A stretch of 64,000 nt of DNA from Aphrocallistes beatrix. Taxonomy: Eukaryota; Porifera; Hexactinellida; Sceptrulophora; Aphrocallistidae. This document shows positions 1 to 11,992 of the stretch, one piece after another. The notes below the pieces were generated by a model. That model saw only the letters and a list, made by a program, of their open reading frames with translations. It was not told where the DNA came from and did no database searches. Within the stretch, counting starts at the first letter, position 1. Each line of letters starts with the position of its first letter. A program made the position numbers and the translations under genes. The stretch covers positions 62,001 through 126,000 of the forward strand of contig OY725501.1 of the NCBI GenBank assembly GCA_963281255.1. Direction: 5' to 3'.

Positions 1-815
1 GATTTTGCATTCGTGTAGATAGACCAGAGCGCTGGTGAGCTGAATGCTCCAGGTTAAAACCTATAAAGATTTATGATAAAACATTTTCAATAATTTTGTG
101 AATTATATACTCTGTCTATATAGCCGTCCTTTATTCACATTCCTGCGAATTCGATTCTTATCAAATTTGGCATATAGAATCATTTGAAGGTGAAGATGCC
201 AACTTCAAATTATTTGTCTCTAAATTTACGACTACCATTTATGGATAAATATTCATATTATTACACCTTTTAACACAAAAAACATAAATCTTTTTTCACA
301 TTTGAATATAGAAAGGTGAATATATACATGAATGACCTCACCTCAATCTCATTATAGCAGTCTCCACCTGCCACTCTCCTCTCCTTGATAGCTCTGAACA
401 GAGAACCTCTATCACAGAACTCCTGCACTATCTGTATGTGTCTACTTTCTAGCGACGTCATGGAAGCGTAGTAGTGTACGATGTGAGGATGTGACAGGTG
501 TGAGAGAATGCGAATTTCGCGATGGATTAAGTTTTCTTTCTTGGTCGCATCTGGATCACTCTCCTGCCCCAAAAACATTTCTTTCATCGCGAATACGTTT
601 TCACCTTCCTCACGGTTTTTCTCACTCTTAATCAAATATACACTCCCCATTGAACCTCTTCCAATCGGTTTTAATACTATGAAATCACCGTTACAAATGA
701 GGGAAAGCTCCTTGGATACGGTAGTGGAGCTTTGGAATGTGATGTGAGGTAGATTAGGAGGGTATGGGGGGACAGGGAGGGATAGCTTGGGTTGAGGAGT
801 GGGACCAACTGCCAT
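1..815 (-). CDS. NEK-like Ser/Thr protein kinase, 5' part (runs off left edge)
   Basis: Two exons are visible. Exon 1 is 342-815 (ATG at 813-815, donor GTGAGG) and exon 2 is 1-60, cut by the window edge. Exon 1 encodes 158 residues: a short proline-rich N-terminus, then a kinase N-lobe with glycine-rich loop GRGSMGSVYL, the ATP lysine in FAMKEM, an alphaC glutamate in HREIRILSHLSHPHIV, and a hinge near VQEFCDRGSL. Exon 2 continues in frame as LTWSIQLTSALVYLHECKI, the helix before the catalytic HRD loop, which lies outside the window. The REIxxLxxLxHPHIVxYY pattern resembles NIMA-related kinases; other Ser/Thr kinase families are possible. It would phosphorylate Ser/Thr substrates in cytosol or nucleus. 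The next gene ends about 310 bp upstream, so spacing is compact. Confidence 0.8.
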
Positions 816-1127
816 ATTAGAATAGCTAATTAAGAAAAATCAAAAGTGTCCATGGTCCAATGTGAAGATAAAAGATAAGTTCCTAAACGAAGTTTTATAT
901 AGAACCAAGTTGAAAGTATCGTTAGTTTTGTGGGAAAAAATCTAAATTCTAACGAAAATCAAAAGTTTTTTTTGAATAATTTGAAAAATAAAATCCAACC
1001 CTTGTTTTAGCCAAATCGATTTTAAACGAGATTTGACTTCAGTTTTGAATGGAATGAATAATCAATTCTCTGTTGCTAGTGCCATAAATAGAATCTCAAC
1101 ATATTTACATATAAATAAGCTACCACA
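816..1127. other. Intergenic spacer, kinase start to FNTA end
   Basis: About 310 AT-rich bases between the kinase start codon and the FNTA stop codon. I see no ORF, repeat or RNA gene. It must hold the kinase promoter and the FNTA 3' end. Confidence 0.5.
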
Positions 1128-2742
1128 CTACTTCACACCATGGACATCTCTCGCTAACGTCTTCAGCCTATCAGCTGTGTAGCTCCAGAAATTACGTCGA
1201 ATCACATCAATCTCTTCCCCCAACTTCTGACAATAACCTAAAGCTTCTTTTAACGAATTTTCACACCCTTCCTTTCCTCCTTCTTCTATCTGTACCTCAC
1301 ATACATCAACCAGAAAACTGAGTGCGAAAACTGTCACTTTTCTACGCGAAATCAACTCCAAAACCCATTTCTTAACTTCCAAGTAGATTTTCACATCCTG
1401 ACCATTCAGTATGCCTCTCATGTAATTCCATGGACTCTCGTTGTGTAGTGTTAGACGTATGCAGAGTTTGGTGTATTCAATCTAAATATGGTAGAAGGTA
1501 TGAAATTAGGCAATAAATATTAAAAATACTTCCCATAAATGTGCTTTTTTTGAATTTTTTTTATACAAAGGGAAATTAATAAAAAGGAGGAAACTCGAAA
1601 GTTTGTATCACATAAGCATTCAGATTAAATTCTAGATCAGTACCATACCTCTTGTCGAACTAACTCAGGTGTGAATTCTGCGGTTTTGGAGAGCACATAA
1701 TATCTCTGATTCCAAGCAGAATTATTCCTAACATCGCTTTTGATCAGAGAATCCAAATAGACCAATTCCTTACTATAGAAATCAGGGAATCTCTCTAACA
1801 GCCATTGCCTATACTGCCATACGTGATAGTTCTTAGCATCTTGCTCCAAGCAAAGCGCTGTAAACTCGAACTCTATCCCTGGTTCGTTCTTCCACTCTAT
1901 TAGTTTCTGTCGGTGGTACCAAACCTATGTGTAATACAAAGTTTTAGAATCGAAAACAATTTCCAAAAAGAAGTCAAATTTTCTACGATAATGGTCCCCA
2001 AAAGTAGAATTTTAAAAGTGGTGGTCGTTAAACTAGGTTTTCATTTATATTTGATGTCATATTCATAAATACCTGATAATTCTTAGGGTTATTCTCAATA
2101 ATATCTGCTACAAAGTGAACTTCCTTCTCCAAATCAGAGCACAGTCCCTTCAGCAACATTCTCCTATACTGCCAGGTGGTGTAGTTGGCGGGATTGAGTT
2201 TGACTGCGTGAGAAGTGAGTGAGAGAGCTCTCTCACTCACTTCATTACTTTTAAGAACCGCCCGTAGGTAGTCATGTACCTCTCTGAACTCCTAGATACG
2301 TTAAAATGTTTAAACTAGAGAGCTGGGGCTAGTGAACAATCTAGCATGTCCTCGTTTTAGCATATAATGGATCGAGATCGGAAACTCTTTACAATGAGAG
2401 GAAAACCCCATCGTATGGCTACCGGTCTTTATTTAGACGCATACAGCAGGGGTATGATATTATCAATTCTTTCAAGTTGCATGCGTCTAGCCAAAACAAA
2501 ATTATAAACAAACATCAAACAATCTAAGTCACAATCACTCTATCTACCTTTGAGTAAGCTATTCTCACAACCGGGAATGGCCCCTCTTTCTGTTCTATCG
2601 GGATGACGTCATCCCATACAGGATCGGTGGAGTAGCAGTGTGGCGGCGTGTCAGAATCCGTGGGAGATGTATCATCATTCACTTCATGATCAGGCACGGG
2701 TTCAAGGGATGGTTTGGAAATTGGATCTACATTGTCTGCCAT
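1128..2742 (-). CDS. FNTA: Protein farnesyltransferase / geranylgeranyltransferase type I alpha subunit
   Basis: Four exons read in frame on the minus strand: 2548-2742, 2073-2291, 1649-1924 and 1128-1481, total 347 aa (human FNTA is 379). An acidic proline-rich N-terminus leads into the conserved PVVRIAYSK/EFREVHDYLRAVLKS junction. It is followed by the prenyltransferase-alpha helical repeats, each with an N-x-x-x-W-x-x-R core: NPANYTTWQYRR, NPKNYQVWYHRQ, DAKNYHVWQYRQWLL, VRNNSAWNQRYYVL and NESPWNYMRG. The family pairs with the beta subunits FNTB or PGGT1B to attach farnesyl or geranylgeranyl groups to CaaX cysteines in the cytosol. The intron between exons 1 and 2 is 256 bp. The gene lies between the kinase and the PET100-like gene on the same strand, with no sign of co-regulation. 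The final residues after the last repeat are ordinary for the family. Confidence 0.93.
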
Positions 2743-2990
2743 TATAACTAAGGTGAGTTACAGGTAAGATCAAATATATTTTGGAGCTAAACTTTGTCAA
2801 AATATGCGTTTATGGATTAGTTGATGATAAGAATATATCAACACATTTACATTTCGCAACCGAATATAATTTTGTCTCGATTCTTACGGATTCCAGTTTC
2901 TAAAGATTGGCAGCTCTGACAATCGCGTTTCCCCCCATACATTTCAAGGATAAAATGTTTATTTATTAACAATAATTCGATAAAACATTT

Positions 2991-3200
2991 TCATTTAGAT
3001 CTTTCTTCATCTAAGAACTCCTGGGCTAGCTTTTTCGTATCGCTAAATGTTTTAGGAAGTTTCTCAGGGTGTGAGAATCTTTTCCTCCACCCTTCCACCT
3101 CTTTCTCATGATATCCCGGTACATTGAAATAGTAGAATGTTACGACCGGGAAAAATATGTAGATAGCCATCTTGAACATCTCCATATTTAATCCACCCAT
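2991..3200 (-). CDS. PET100: PET100-like cytochrome c oxidase assembly factor
   Basis: A single 69-aa exon. After MGGLNMEMFKM comes a hydrophobic segment (AIYIFFPVVTFYYF), then a short charged helix containing a PEKLP motif and a lysine/glutamate-rich end. Human PET100 is 73 aa and has the same order: MGxxLEIFRM, a hydrophobic helix, then WPPEKL. The known role of the family is chaperoning complex IV assembly at the mitochondrial inner membrane. Two in-frame start codons are close together (MGG and MEM); I use the first because the family begins MG. No intron is visible. It lies 248 bp upstream of FNTA on the same strand. Confidence 0.82.
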   Translation of the reverse strand: MGGLNMEMFKMAIYIFFPVVTFYYFNVPGYHEKEVEGWRKRFSHPEKLPKTFSDTKKLAQEFLDEERSK

Positions 3201-3353
3201 TCTGAAAAAAGGTTAGAAATGATATAGCTAGATAATCCTATTCAAATGAAAAGTAATAAGCTCTATTATCCACAGTGAAATTATCATCAGAAAGATAAAG
3301 CTACTTAGTTTAGTACGAAACCTTCATCAGCAAAGTTTATCATTACTATAAAG

Positions 3354-3549
3354 CAGTGGTCTTCAAACTGGGGTACGCGTACCCCTGGGGGTACGCGAGG
3401 CTTCTCATGGGGGTACGCGAGCTCTCTTTGAGACGAGTCTGTTAAGTATGTTATATCTCATTCAACCATAATTTCTCCTTACTTGGGGGTACGCGTAAAG
3501 TTCAAAAATAGCCAGGGGGTACGCTGGGAAAAAAGTTTGAAGACCACTG
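3354..3549. mobile_element. Non-autonomous hAT-type MITE with 8-bp target duplication
   Basis: The 196-bp element begins CAGTGGTCTTCAAACTGGGG and ends with the inverse, AGTTTGAAGACCACTG. It is flanked on both sides by CTATAAAG (3346-3353 and 3550-3557). CAG-start terminal inverted repeats with an 8-bp duplication are the hallmark of hAT elements. The inside is a set of GGGGTACGC blocks with no coding capacity. It lies between PET100 and the terminal exon of receptor gene A. Confidence 0.9.
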
Positions 3550-3791
3550 CTATAAAGGACATCTTATTTAAATTGAGTAGTAACAATGAACCTTCTTATC
3601 CGCAGTAAAGTTAATACAATCAATAATAACTATCACGGCAAGCATTGTAGTAAATGTACAGAAAACAATAACATAAAAAAATAACGACTAAAAGTAAATC
3701 CTTTAGAACAATTAAGCAAAGTCTGAACTTATGTAAACTTTTGAAGCGAGCGTATACTTATTGTAGTACTAGGGATATTAGAAATCTTCTA

Positions 3792-6700
3792 TCAGAGGTG
3801 AATGGAACAGTATTCGTTCATCAGAACATAACATGCCGTGTAGCAGACCTAGATAAAGGTGACAATTAAATCAGAACTCAATACTACTAACTTATTTATT
3901 TATTAACTAACCAATGTTGGGACCATCTGCATCCTCTGTCTTCTCAGCTTCCTTACAGCATTGTAGATGTTGATAGGTTTTTTCAGCTTCAGCTCCTGCA
4001 CTACATTGAAAATAGTCAGCAGAATTCCAGTTTTTGTTATACCATCACCACAATGGATGATGATGGGTTTGAGTGGTTCAGTTTCTTTCTGGTGGATCAT
4101 CTGACCTAGGAGAGCAATTACATTATTGAGATCAGATGGAGTGCCATCATCATTCCAAACGGCTGAAATACACTGTAATACAGTTCTATTCTTCTTCTCT
4201 ACTTCGTGTTTTATTAGAAGCTCTTGCTTTATTATGGACGCTTCAGCTTCTAATTTTTCAACAATACTGACAGAGAATGGATGGCATTCTAGATTCTTGC
4301 CTTCTTTCGGCCAATAAGCTTTCCTTTCTGAGAGATCTCCAATCATTTTAGCTTTTTCCTTCTTGGTGGCTAACATGATCACCATACTGGGTTCCGTTTG
4401 ATAGAGCATTTGCAGGAAGTCAGCAAGTGTTTCAGTTGTGGGGTGCATTGTAGCAATCAATTGATAATTACAGACATGACTCGCGTTGATATAGTCTCCT
4501 TCCAGATATGGAGACTCCAATACCACACGATTATCTTCAAATGGCAGTATATCTTTTATTGGGTTTTTAATATCATTTTCTGGTTTGATTGCTTCAATAA
4601 TTTCCTCATGAAAAGCTTGAGTGTTCAAAGTGAGTTTATCATATTCTTCTTCCATCTTAGATGTTTCTCCATCACCAGTTTTCATGTATTTCTGGTAGGT
4701 CTCTCTGAATCGATTTGCTGGTATATTAGTAGATTTTGGTTCATCATGAAATTTCCTCAATTCTAGCGCTTTTGTTGGGGCATAATATATGTCCTCTCCT
4801 CCAGAGACTTCTAATTGTTGATCAGAGGCTATATGTACATCGTCGGGGTGTTTATTGGGGCCTAGTGTGCCTTGGTTGAAATATGGCGTTTGATTGTATT
4901 CTATTTCGGTTGACTCACTGGGAGTGTAGTCACTCGCCTTAAATTCTGAGTTAGGTGGTTGATCAAAGTTTGTTATCGGAAATTCGCTCAAGTTAGAATA
5001 GTAGGTTGGTTTTGGACCCTTTAGAAGAATGTTTGCAGATTCTTCAATTGAAGAATAAAAGTGCGCTGGTTTTCTTAGATCTTCGAGTGGTATATCATGA
5101 GTGTCTAGCTCTTCAATATTAGAGTATTTTGTAACATCAGCTTTCTTCCCTTTGCTTTTCGTTCCTTTAGTATTTTCAATTTTAGACTTAACACTATCTA
5201 TTGTGCTATCTTCTTTTTCTATCTTCTGTCTTTTTCTCTTCTTTATTTTGCAGGAGATGATAGTAATTAGTAGAATGCAAGCCAATATAACTATGGATAT
5301 TGCAGCTACTCCTGAAGGTATAATGTAAATCACTGGAGCTGTGGTTGAAGCTGAGGCTGGGGCTGTGACTGGGAGTTTATGGGAGAGAGTAATTGTGACA
5401 GATTTGTTAGATGTTTTAAATGTGTAAGCATAAGATAGAGTGACATATATCGTATAAGTTTCTCCTGGAATTAGATCTGTGAGGTTATAAAAAGTTTCTG
5501 CTGTTGATTTTGTGAAGGTCTCTTTTGTTCCATTGTAGCTTATTCTAAACACTTGTTCGGCTTTTTCTGGTAGAACAGTTTCTACTTCCCAAAATATGAT
5601 GATCGAGCTACCATTAAGGTCACTATGCTTTAACGAAATAATTCTTTGCTCAACGAACCCTAAATACAAGAATGGCTATTAATAATTTAAATTATTTCTT
5701 TGTTATATATTGCAGTCAACAATGTTTTGTCTCTCCTAGACTGTTATATTGGATTTATGATCCAATATAATGGTATATAAAATGAGTTTCGGTGTACGGC
5801 CGGACGTAATTTCTCTTCCAGCAAGATTTTATTAATTAACAACTAACCTGTCACATTTAGGAGAAAATTAGCTGTTAGATAACTAACATCATCAGCAGTG
5901 TACCTTCTTAAAGCGTATAGACCTTGGTCCTCTATCCTCAATACCTCAATATTGTACTCACCACCAGAAGTTGATAATTCCTGTTTCCCATTTATGCTTA
6001 TCACTAAATCGCATTTGTTGATCTCACAGTTTAATTTTAGTTTTTGAGTCAAAATTTGAATATTGATAGATTGAAGAGATGGAAAATTTTCATTATTCAA
6101 GTCACCAAATTCTCTCACTGTAGTTCCATATGAAAGCTGTATATATGCTGTATCTAATAATGGGATGAGAATTATATTAAAAATATAGATTAAACCTTAA
6201 TAAGTCATTGCACATTAACACAATCAGAGTACCTTTCAAATCCATTTCAATATTTCCAACAATTGTGATAGGACTCTGTCTATAAAAGCAACTAAACGTG
6301 TAAGCTCCTGGTCCCATCCTTGAAAACACATCACTCACATCTACTGGATTTAAAAATTCAATGCTAGTGTCCGTATCGCCGTTTTTTACTTTATCAGTTG
6401 TCCACCGAATTGAAGATATAGTAACGTTCGGATTTCGATATATAAAGACAAACGATTGGCCTCTGATGTAAGTTTTACTTTGAGATTCAGCAAAATAGTC
6501 ATCGTTTACTAAATAGGAAATAATATAATTTTTAAGACATAACTTCTTTCCTTAAAGAACGTTTCGACACTTAATACAGAAAACGAAATTTAGATTTTAG
6601 ATGATTGCTACAAACTTACCTGATTCAGTTTTATTTGTCAAAGAAAATTTTCCAATTGAAAATAAAGTAGTTATCCCTTGGGTATTTGGGACATGACAGG

Positions 6701-9700
6701 TATAAAACCCATCTTTTACAACATACAAACTGCTAGCTCCTATTTCAGAGTTAAATAATGCGTTTTCTGCTTGAGGCTCTGATGCAACAGTCTTTTGATA
6801 ATACCACTTAATGCTACTAATCCCAGCATTCTGATAAGTAGTGAAGCAAGCTATTTCGGAATCATTTTCCAATAACGTGTTGTTCTGAATGGGTTGGTAG
6901 ATTGCAGAAGATCTTGTTGCAATTTCAGGTTCTATACATAAGAGAAAAATTCACGATTTGAAAAGAATAATATTGTATCCCATTAAATTGTATACCTGTT
7001 ATTCCTATGTCCAAAATGAAAATTTGGCTTTTCCTTCCATTCCAAGTCTGAGTTGTACTAAACGAGTATCTTCCTATTGAAGCAAGAGTGAAATCTTGAA
7101 TTGAATAGGTAGTAGCATCAGATACGGTAGACTGAGGCAGTATCCAGGTCCCAGATGCAAAATTTGCTGATAATCGTACTTGCGTTGAAGTTAAGGGGAT
7201 TTTAATTTGAATTACTCTTGGACTTAGAGTTGTAAAGGTTTCTGCAGTGGATCCAGGATAGGTAATAGTCAACTTGGGTTCTAAAGTTAAATAATATAAA
7301 TTAATTTTTTTAGTTTAGTATTTTATACAGTGCCCATTTTGTCCGATAGTCATTATATCCCTTGTGTGAATAGTATGTTCTCTCTAACGAACGCCGAATG
7401 AAAATTTAAAAATTCAGCCAAAGATGCACTGCACACCTACCTTGTATTGATAGAGTAATAGACAGTATATTATACCATGTGTTAACTCTGCATACAAAAG
7501 TCCTAGGACTGCTGAAGGTCTGATCATATAGAATGAGTGGGTTATTATATTGATAGTTCCATTTAATATTGTTCAATGAATGAGATGAAGAATCTGGGTC
7601 GCAGATGATTTGAACATTTGTAGGGTCTATTTGTTTTATGTAATTGTATGACATTTGATCTTTTGCTCCTAGAGATAGAATATGGATGAAAGGGGTAGGA
7701 AAAATATTCTATAATAAAATCAAATTTGGATGAATACAAAATACAGTCGACTCCACTTAATAGGGTCACATCGGTCATAGGATATTTTGGTCCGATTAAG
7801 CGGAGAACCTATTAACCGAAAATATTTTGTATTAGGTTCTATGTGTGAGAGCTAAAAGTGGCCCTATTAAGTGGTTGACCCGATTAAACAGTGACCCTAA
7901 TAAGTGGAGTCGACTGTACTATATATTTATAAATTTTAAACTTACTGATTGTATACTCAGGGTTGAAGATAGCAGCTATATAACTACCCACGCTACACAT
8001 GTAAAAACCTGATGATGACGTCCTAATATTCAGTGTACTAACTCCTGAATAAGGGCTAGAACTTGATGATATTATCGTATTAGTATCAGTTTGAGTAGGT
8101 TTATATGTCCATTGAATTCTCTGCGAAGTGTTGATTGCACACACAAGTGTTGTATCAGCATAGAAAATGGCATTGTTCGGTATCTGCATATATTCACCAG
8201 ATATTTCTTTTGCGAAATATGTACCTATAAGTAAATTACGGAATATAGTAGAAATACTCATTTTAGAAGAAGCTTCCTTTTCATAAAACATCTCCAAAAG
8301 CATTGAACATACCTGTTGGTAAAAGTTGTATTTGTATCGTCAGAACTTCGGTACTATGAGGTGAATTTTCGGACTGATAGAATGAATACAATCCACCATC
8401 ATTATATGTAAAAACAGGGAATCTGATCGATTTTGAATGGACATAGACATTATTAGGTCTTTTCCATCTTCCTTCGAGGTTACTTTGTAGATGAATATTA
8501 AGACTTAACACCCTAACAGTAACTGTATTGGTGCAAGGGTATATGCTAGTGTGAATTGTAGTTGAGATGTCGTTTGTCAATGTGACCAACGTAGAGGCTA
8601 TGGATGCAACAAATAAAATGTGTTAAAAAATGTATTCTCTCTCTTGCAAAATTCAAACCTCCTAATGCTGTATATATGGTATAAGATGATTTTCTGGTCA
8701 CTCTGCAGCTATAACGCCCAGTCAATTCAGGGCAGGCATACAGTGTACTGATTCTATCGGTTGAATCCCAGTTGGATTGTGATGTCACATCTGTTGTAGT
8801 ACTAGACTGTCCGTCTTGAAAGCTCCATGTAATCTGACCTGATCCTGTCTCAGTGATACAGAACAGAGTTGTGCCAGAAGTTAAAATTGTATTGTTGTTC
8901 AGAGGTTCATAATTGAATACGCCTACCACTCTTCCAAATATTGGAACTATCAGTATAAAAGTACACATAATATTGGTCACAATAAACTTAGTAATATAAG
9001 ATTATCTACCACAGGGAACTTTTTACGAGCAAATATAGGATTGAAATTATAATACGTATTATTGAGGAATTTCAAATAATACTAACTTACTTGATGCTTC
9101 ACAGAAGTAGCATGTGTATTTGGACGAACAAAGATTATCCCACCAAGAACCATAATAATAGAAGATAACACAATCTTTTGAACTTCCACCTGAAGGTTGA
9201 TTATAATAAAATGATCTGTATGTACTGGTACTACCATCAGCCCATACAAAATTAGATCCATATGTTCCTGCATCATTAGTTATATCATTTAATCCAATCC
9301 AACATATTGAAGAGGAGATACTAGTTACAGATGAACTAAATTGGCTGTTTTGAGTAGAAGATACAATGGTACTGAGATCTCCACCTCTTGATATACAGTC
9401 TGTTCTTGCTTCTTCCCAACTTACACCCGTGGTATTTGAAATAAATGTATGACAATAACCATCATACACCACACTGCATCCTACCGTTGGCACTATACAA
9501 TTTTAATAATTAATAGCGTATTTGTATTTAGATGAGTAGGACCTATATTTTTACACTTCTTTGCTATGTATGTATCGTTGTTGAGCTTTGCAGTGAATAG
9601 CATCATATTCACTTCAAAGTTTTATTTATTCATTACTATCTCGAATTTAGGGATTAAAAATACACGAGTATAAAGTCAATATTGAAGAGGCCCCTAGGCA

Positions 9701-10655
9701 CCAAAATATTTGGGCCATACCCAACTATACCTAAAGGCAAAGTTGAATAAAATAACAGGAAAAGCATTGCAATGACTGTCGGTTAATTAATTCGAAATAC
9801 GGTATAGTCAGTCTACTACACAAAATTAGGCTAAATGAACACTTTTTAAGAATTAAATTTATCGCTAGCAGCGCCGGCGCCACGGTTTTAGAAGTGGTCC
9901 GGTTTTTACCGAACCAACCTGACCACTTTTGAAGGGGTTAACAGAAGCAACCTGGGGCCACTTTTGAAAAGTGGTCCGGTTAAAACCGAACCAACCGGAC
10001 CAGTAGCGCCGGCCCTGGGCTTATGGAAAAAAGTCATCAAAATTTCTTGTTCAATTGACCGGGGGCTCCTAGGCACTGCTAATTTGCTTATTGGGTAATC
10101 CACCACTGACAAGACTATAGTCACTTTGTTCTTTTAAAAATAAATATTTATACTCATCACGAATTTCGAACTTACCTGCCTTCTCACAGAAGTAGCATGT
10201 GTATTTGTTTGAACAAGAAAGATCCCACCATGAACCATCATAATAGAAGATAACACAATCTTCTGAACTTCCACCTGAAGGTTCACTAGAATAAAATGAT
10301 CTGTATGTACTGGTACTACCATCAGCCCATACAAAATTAGATCCATCTGTTCCTGCATCATTAGTTATATCATTTAATCCAATCCAACATATTGAAGAAG
10401 AGCTAGTTACAGATGAACTGAATTGGCTGTTTTGAGTAGAAGATACAATGGTACTGAGATCTCCACCTCTTGATATACAGTCTGATCTTGCTTCTTTCCA
10501 ACTTACACCCGTGGTATTAGTAATAAATGTATGACAATATCCATCATATTCTACACTACAGTCAGATGTTGAGACTACAAACATAAATATATAATTACTA
10601 ATAGAGTTTCGAAAATTTATCGGTTAATCCTTACTATTAAAACTCGATTATTGTG

Positions 10656-10694
<39 letters not shown>

Positions 10695-11992
10695 GTAACG
10701 AATTGATTGAAGAAACTGCCGGTCATAGAAAGCTAATTTTTGGCATGTGGGAGTATTTTGGCTATGGCTCCAGTAAGTTCTGAGCTCAGAGCAAAATGTC
10801 GACTCATCATGGAATTATGACGTCATTGTCACATTTTTAAAAGTTAAGCACACAGTTATTCGAGCATAACTCAGCCATTATAGGAGATAGAAGGCTGAAA
10901 TTTTAATAGAATCTGTATACTAACACACCTCACATATGATGCGACTTTCATCAAAAAATGATGACTCATCACTCTGTTATGACGTCATCATTACGCATCA
11001 AAAATTTTAAAATTGACAAATTTGGTGATTTTTCGAGTGAAATCGGTTTTAACACTAAGATGGACATATTTAGAGATGTTATCTCCCTTACAATTAACCA
11101 ATGTCACCTCCAGGCGACCGAAGGGAGCCTCTGGCGGACACGAAGTGTCCGCCAGCCGCGCAGCGCAAGCAAGCGAAGCGCGCTTGTAGTAAATTAAACA
11201 TCCAAAGCATGGTTAAGACCAGAGTTTTGTGTTTGTCCGAATTGATTGAAGAATTGGGAATTCATAGAGATGTGAAAATTGGCATGTAGCTGTCAAATGA
11301 TATGACTACGATTAAGTTCTAAGATCTAAGCGAAATTTTCACACCTCTACAAAAAAAATGTGAAACAATTTTTCACACCTTTTCTATACAAGATAAATGA
11401 CTACACTATCACAATAGAAATCATTGTACGACACTACAATAGATCGTCATTGTTATTAATACTTAAAGCCACAACTTATGTTTGATATCTTAAACGTATT
11501 ATAGTGTATGACAATAAAAAAGATGATGTGCATTTTTCACACCTTTATATACATATTTTCACACCATTTGATGAATTTTGAAAATAATGCTAGAGATTAG
11601 CTTCCAACGGTTAACATGGGATTTTTAGTGCTCTAGATTTCGAATATTATATTTTCGGATCCATAAGAGAAATTATTCGTTGACCTTTGTTTACAATATT
11701 TATATAAAGGAAAAAATTCCCAAATATGTTAGATTGAGTAACTCCAGGCGCCCGCAGTGTCCGCAAGCCGCGCAGCGCAAGCAAGCGAAGCGTGCTTGTA
11801 TTAATTAATATGTTTGTTTAGGTTTATCTGTCATTTTTTCTCCATTTAGATAATTAAAATATTTATCATTGAATCTGTGAACATATAATTAGTTCAACTA
11901 TCTAAAAAGCTATAAAACTACAAATATATACCTGCTGTAAATGTTGAACTTAATATTGAAGTCAATAAAATAGTCCAGAGGATCCAGTACAT
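3792..11992 (-). CDS. Receptor gene A: two C-type lectin domains, eight Ig-like domains, FN3, TM and PTP-like pseudophosphatase
   Basis: Exons in transcription order: signal 11932-11992 (start MYWILWTILLTS), lectins 10176-10574 and 9091-9492, Ig-like 8659-8946, 8313-8597, 7946-8224, 7441-7668, 6996-7280, 6620-6931, 6233-6508 and 5848-6153, FN3/TM/PTP 3912-5659, last helix 3792-3848. Every ectodomain exon is phase 1-1 and the joined frame is open for 1641 aa. The lectin exons show WIGLND and the end pattern GSWWDxxCSxKYTCYFCE; the sugar-site triplet is EPS in the first and QPS in the second, so calcium binding is uncertain. The TM helix is followed by tyrosine motifs (TKYSNI, YYSNL). The single PTP domain has P-loop HCGDGITKTG and no WPD loop, so I infer it is catalytically impaired. 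It would sit at the cell surface. Gene B ends 600 bp upstream, same strand. The exon joins are my reading of splice consensus and shared phase. Confidence 0.82.
7744..7916. mobile_element. pogo/Tigger-like MITE in an intron of gene A
   Basis: The 173-bp element has terminal inverted repeats starting CAGTCGACTCCACTTA, ending TAAGTGGAGTCGACTG, and flanked by TA on both sides (7742-7743 and 7917-7918). CAGTCGACTC ends with a TA target duplication are typical of Tigger/pogo elements. It has no coding capacity and lies in the intron between the third and fourth Ig exons of gene A. Confidence 0.8.
9869..10017. mobile_element. Probable TIR-bearing MITE between the two lectin exons
   Basis: About 149 bp with ends CAGCGCCGGCGCCA and, inverted, CAGGGCCGGCGCTA. 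Inside are repeated AGTGGTCCGGTT and AACCGAACCAACC blocks. It is strikingly GC-rich against the intron around it. I could not find a clean target duplication, so the superfamily (hAT is likeliest from the CAG ends) is uncertain. Confidence 0.55.
10661..11189 (+). repeat. Dispersed repeat, family R, copy 1 (intron 1 of gene A)
   Basis: It starts with a TA microsatellite (about 10662-10692), followed by a body shared with 17760-18233 and 18270-18642 (GAATTGATTGAAGAA, then GGCATGTGGGAG, then TTATGACGTCATCATTAC). It ends in a GC-rich tail containing GGCGGACACGAAGTGTCCGCC, a 9-bp stem with a GAA loop, and the hairpin CAAGCGAAGCGCGCTTG. It has no coding capacity. Helitron-like origin is one option, not shown. 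Confidence 0.7.
11190..11800 (+). repeat. Dispersed repeat, family S, copy 1 (intron 1 of gene A)
   Basis: The body differs from family R but shares its plan: TTTGTCCGAATTGATTGAAG near the start, GGCATGT soon after, and the same GC-rich end (CCGCGCAGCGCAAGCAAGCG). The second copy is 18643-19439. It shares the TTCCAACGGTTRACATGGG segment, which recurs several times there. Non-coding. Confidence 0.65.

Noticed and set aside
8971-8980. MTNIMCTFILIVPIFG as the signal peptide of a lectin-free gene A
   Set aside because: The hydrophobic stretch is mostly intron. The acceptor ...ATACTGATAG lies inside it, and the phase 1 junction after it matches the lectin exon upstream.
9059-10584. The two lectin exons as a separate small lectin gene or two genes
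   Set aside because: Neither exon has its own start with a signal peptide. Both are phase 1-1 with good splice sites, and the only leader upstream (11932-11992) is also the only one available to the Ig exons of gene A.
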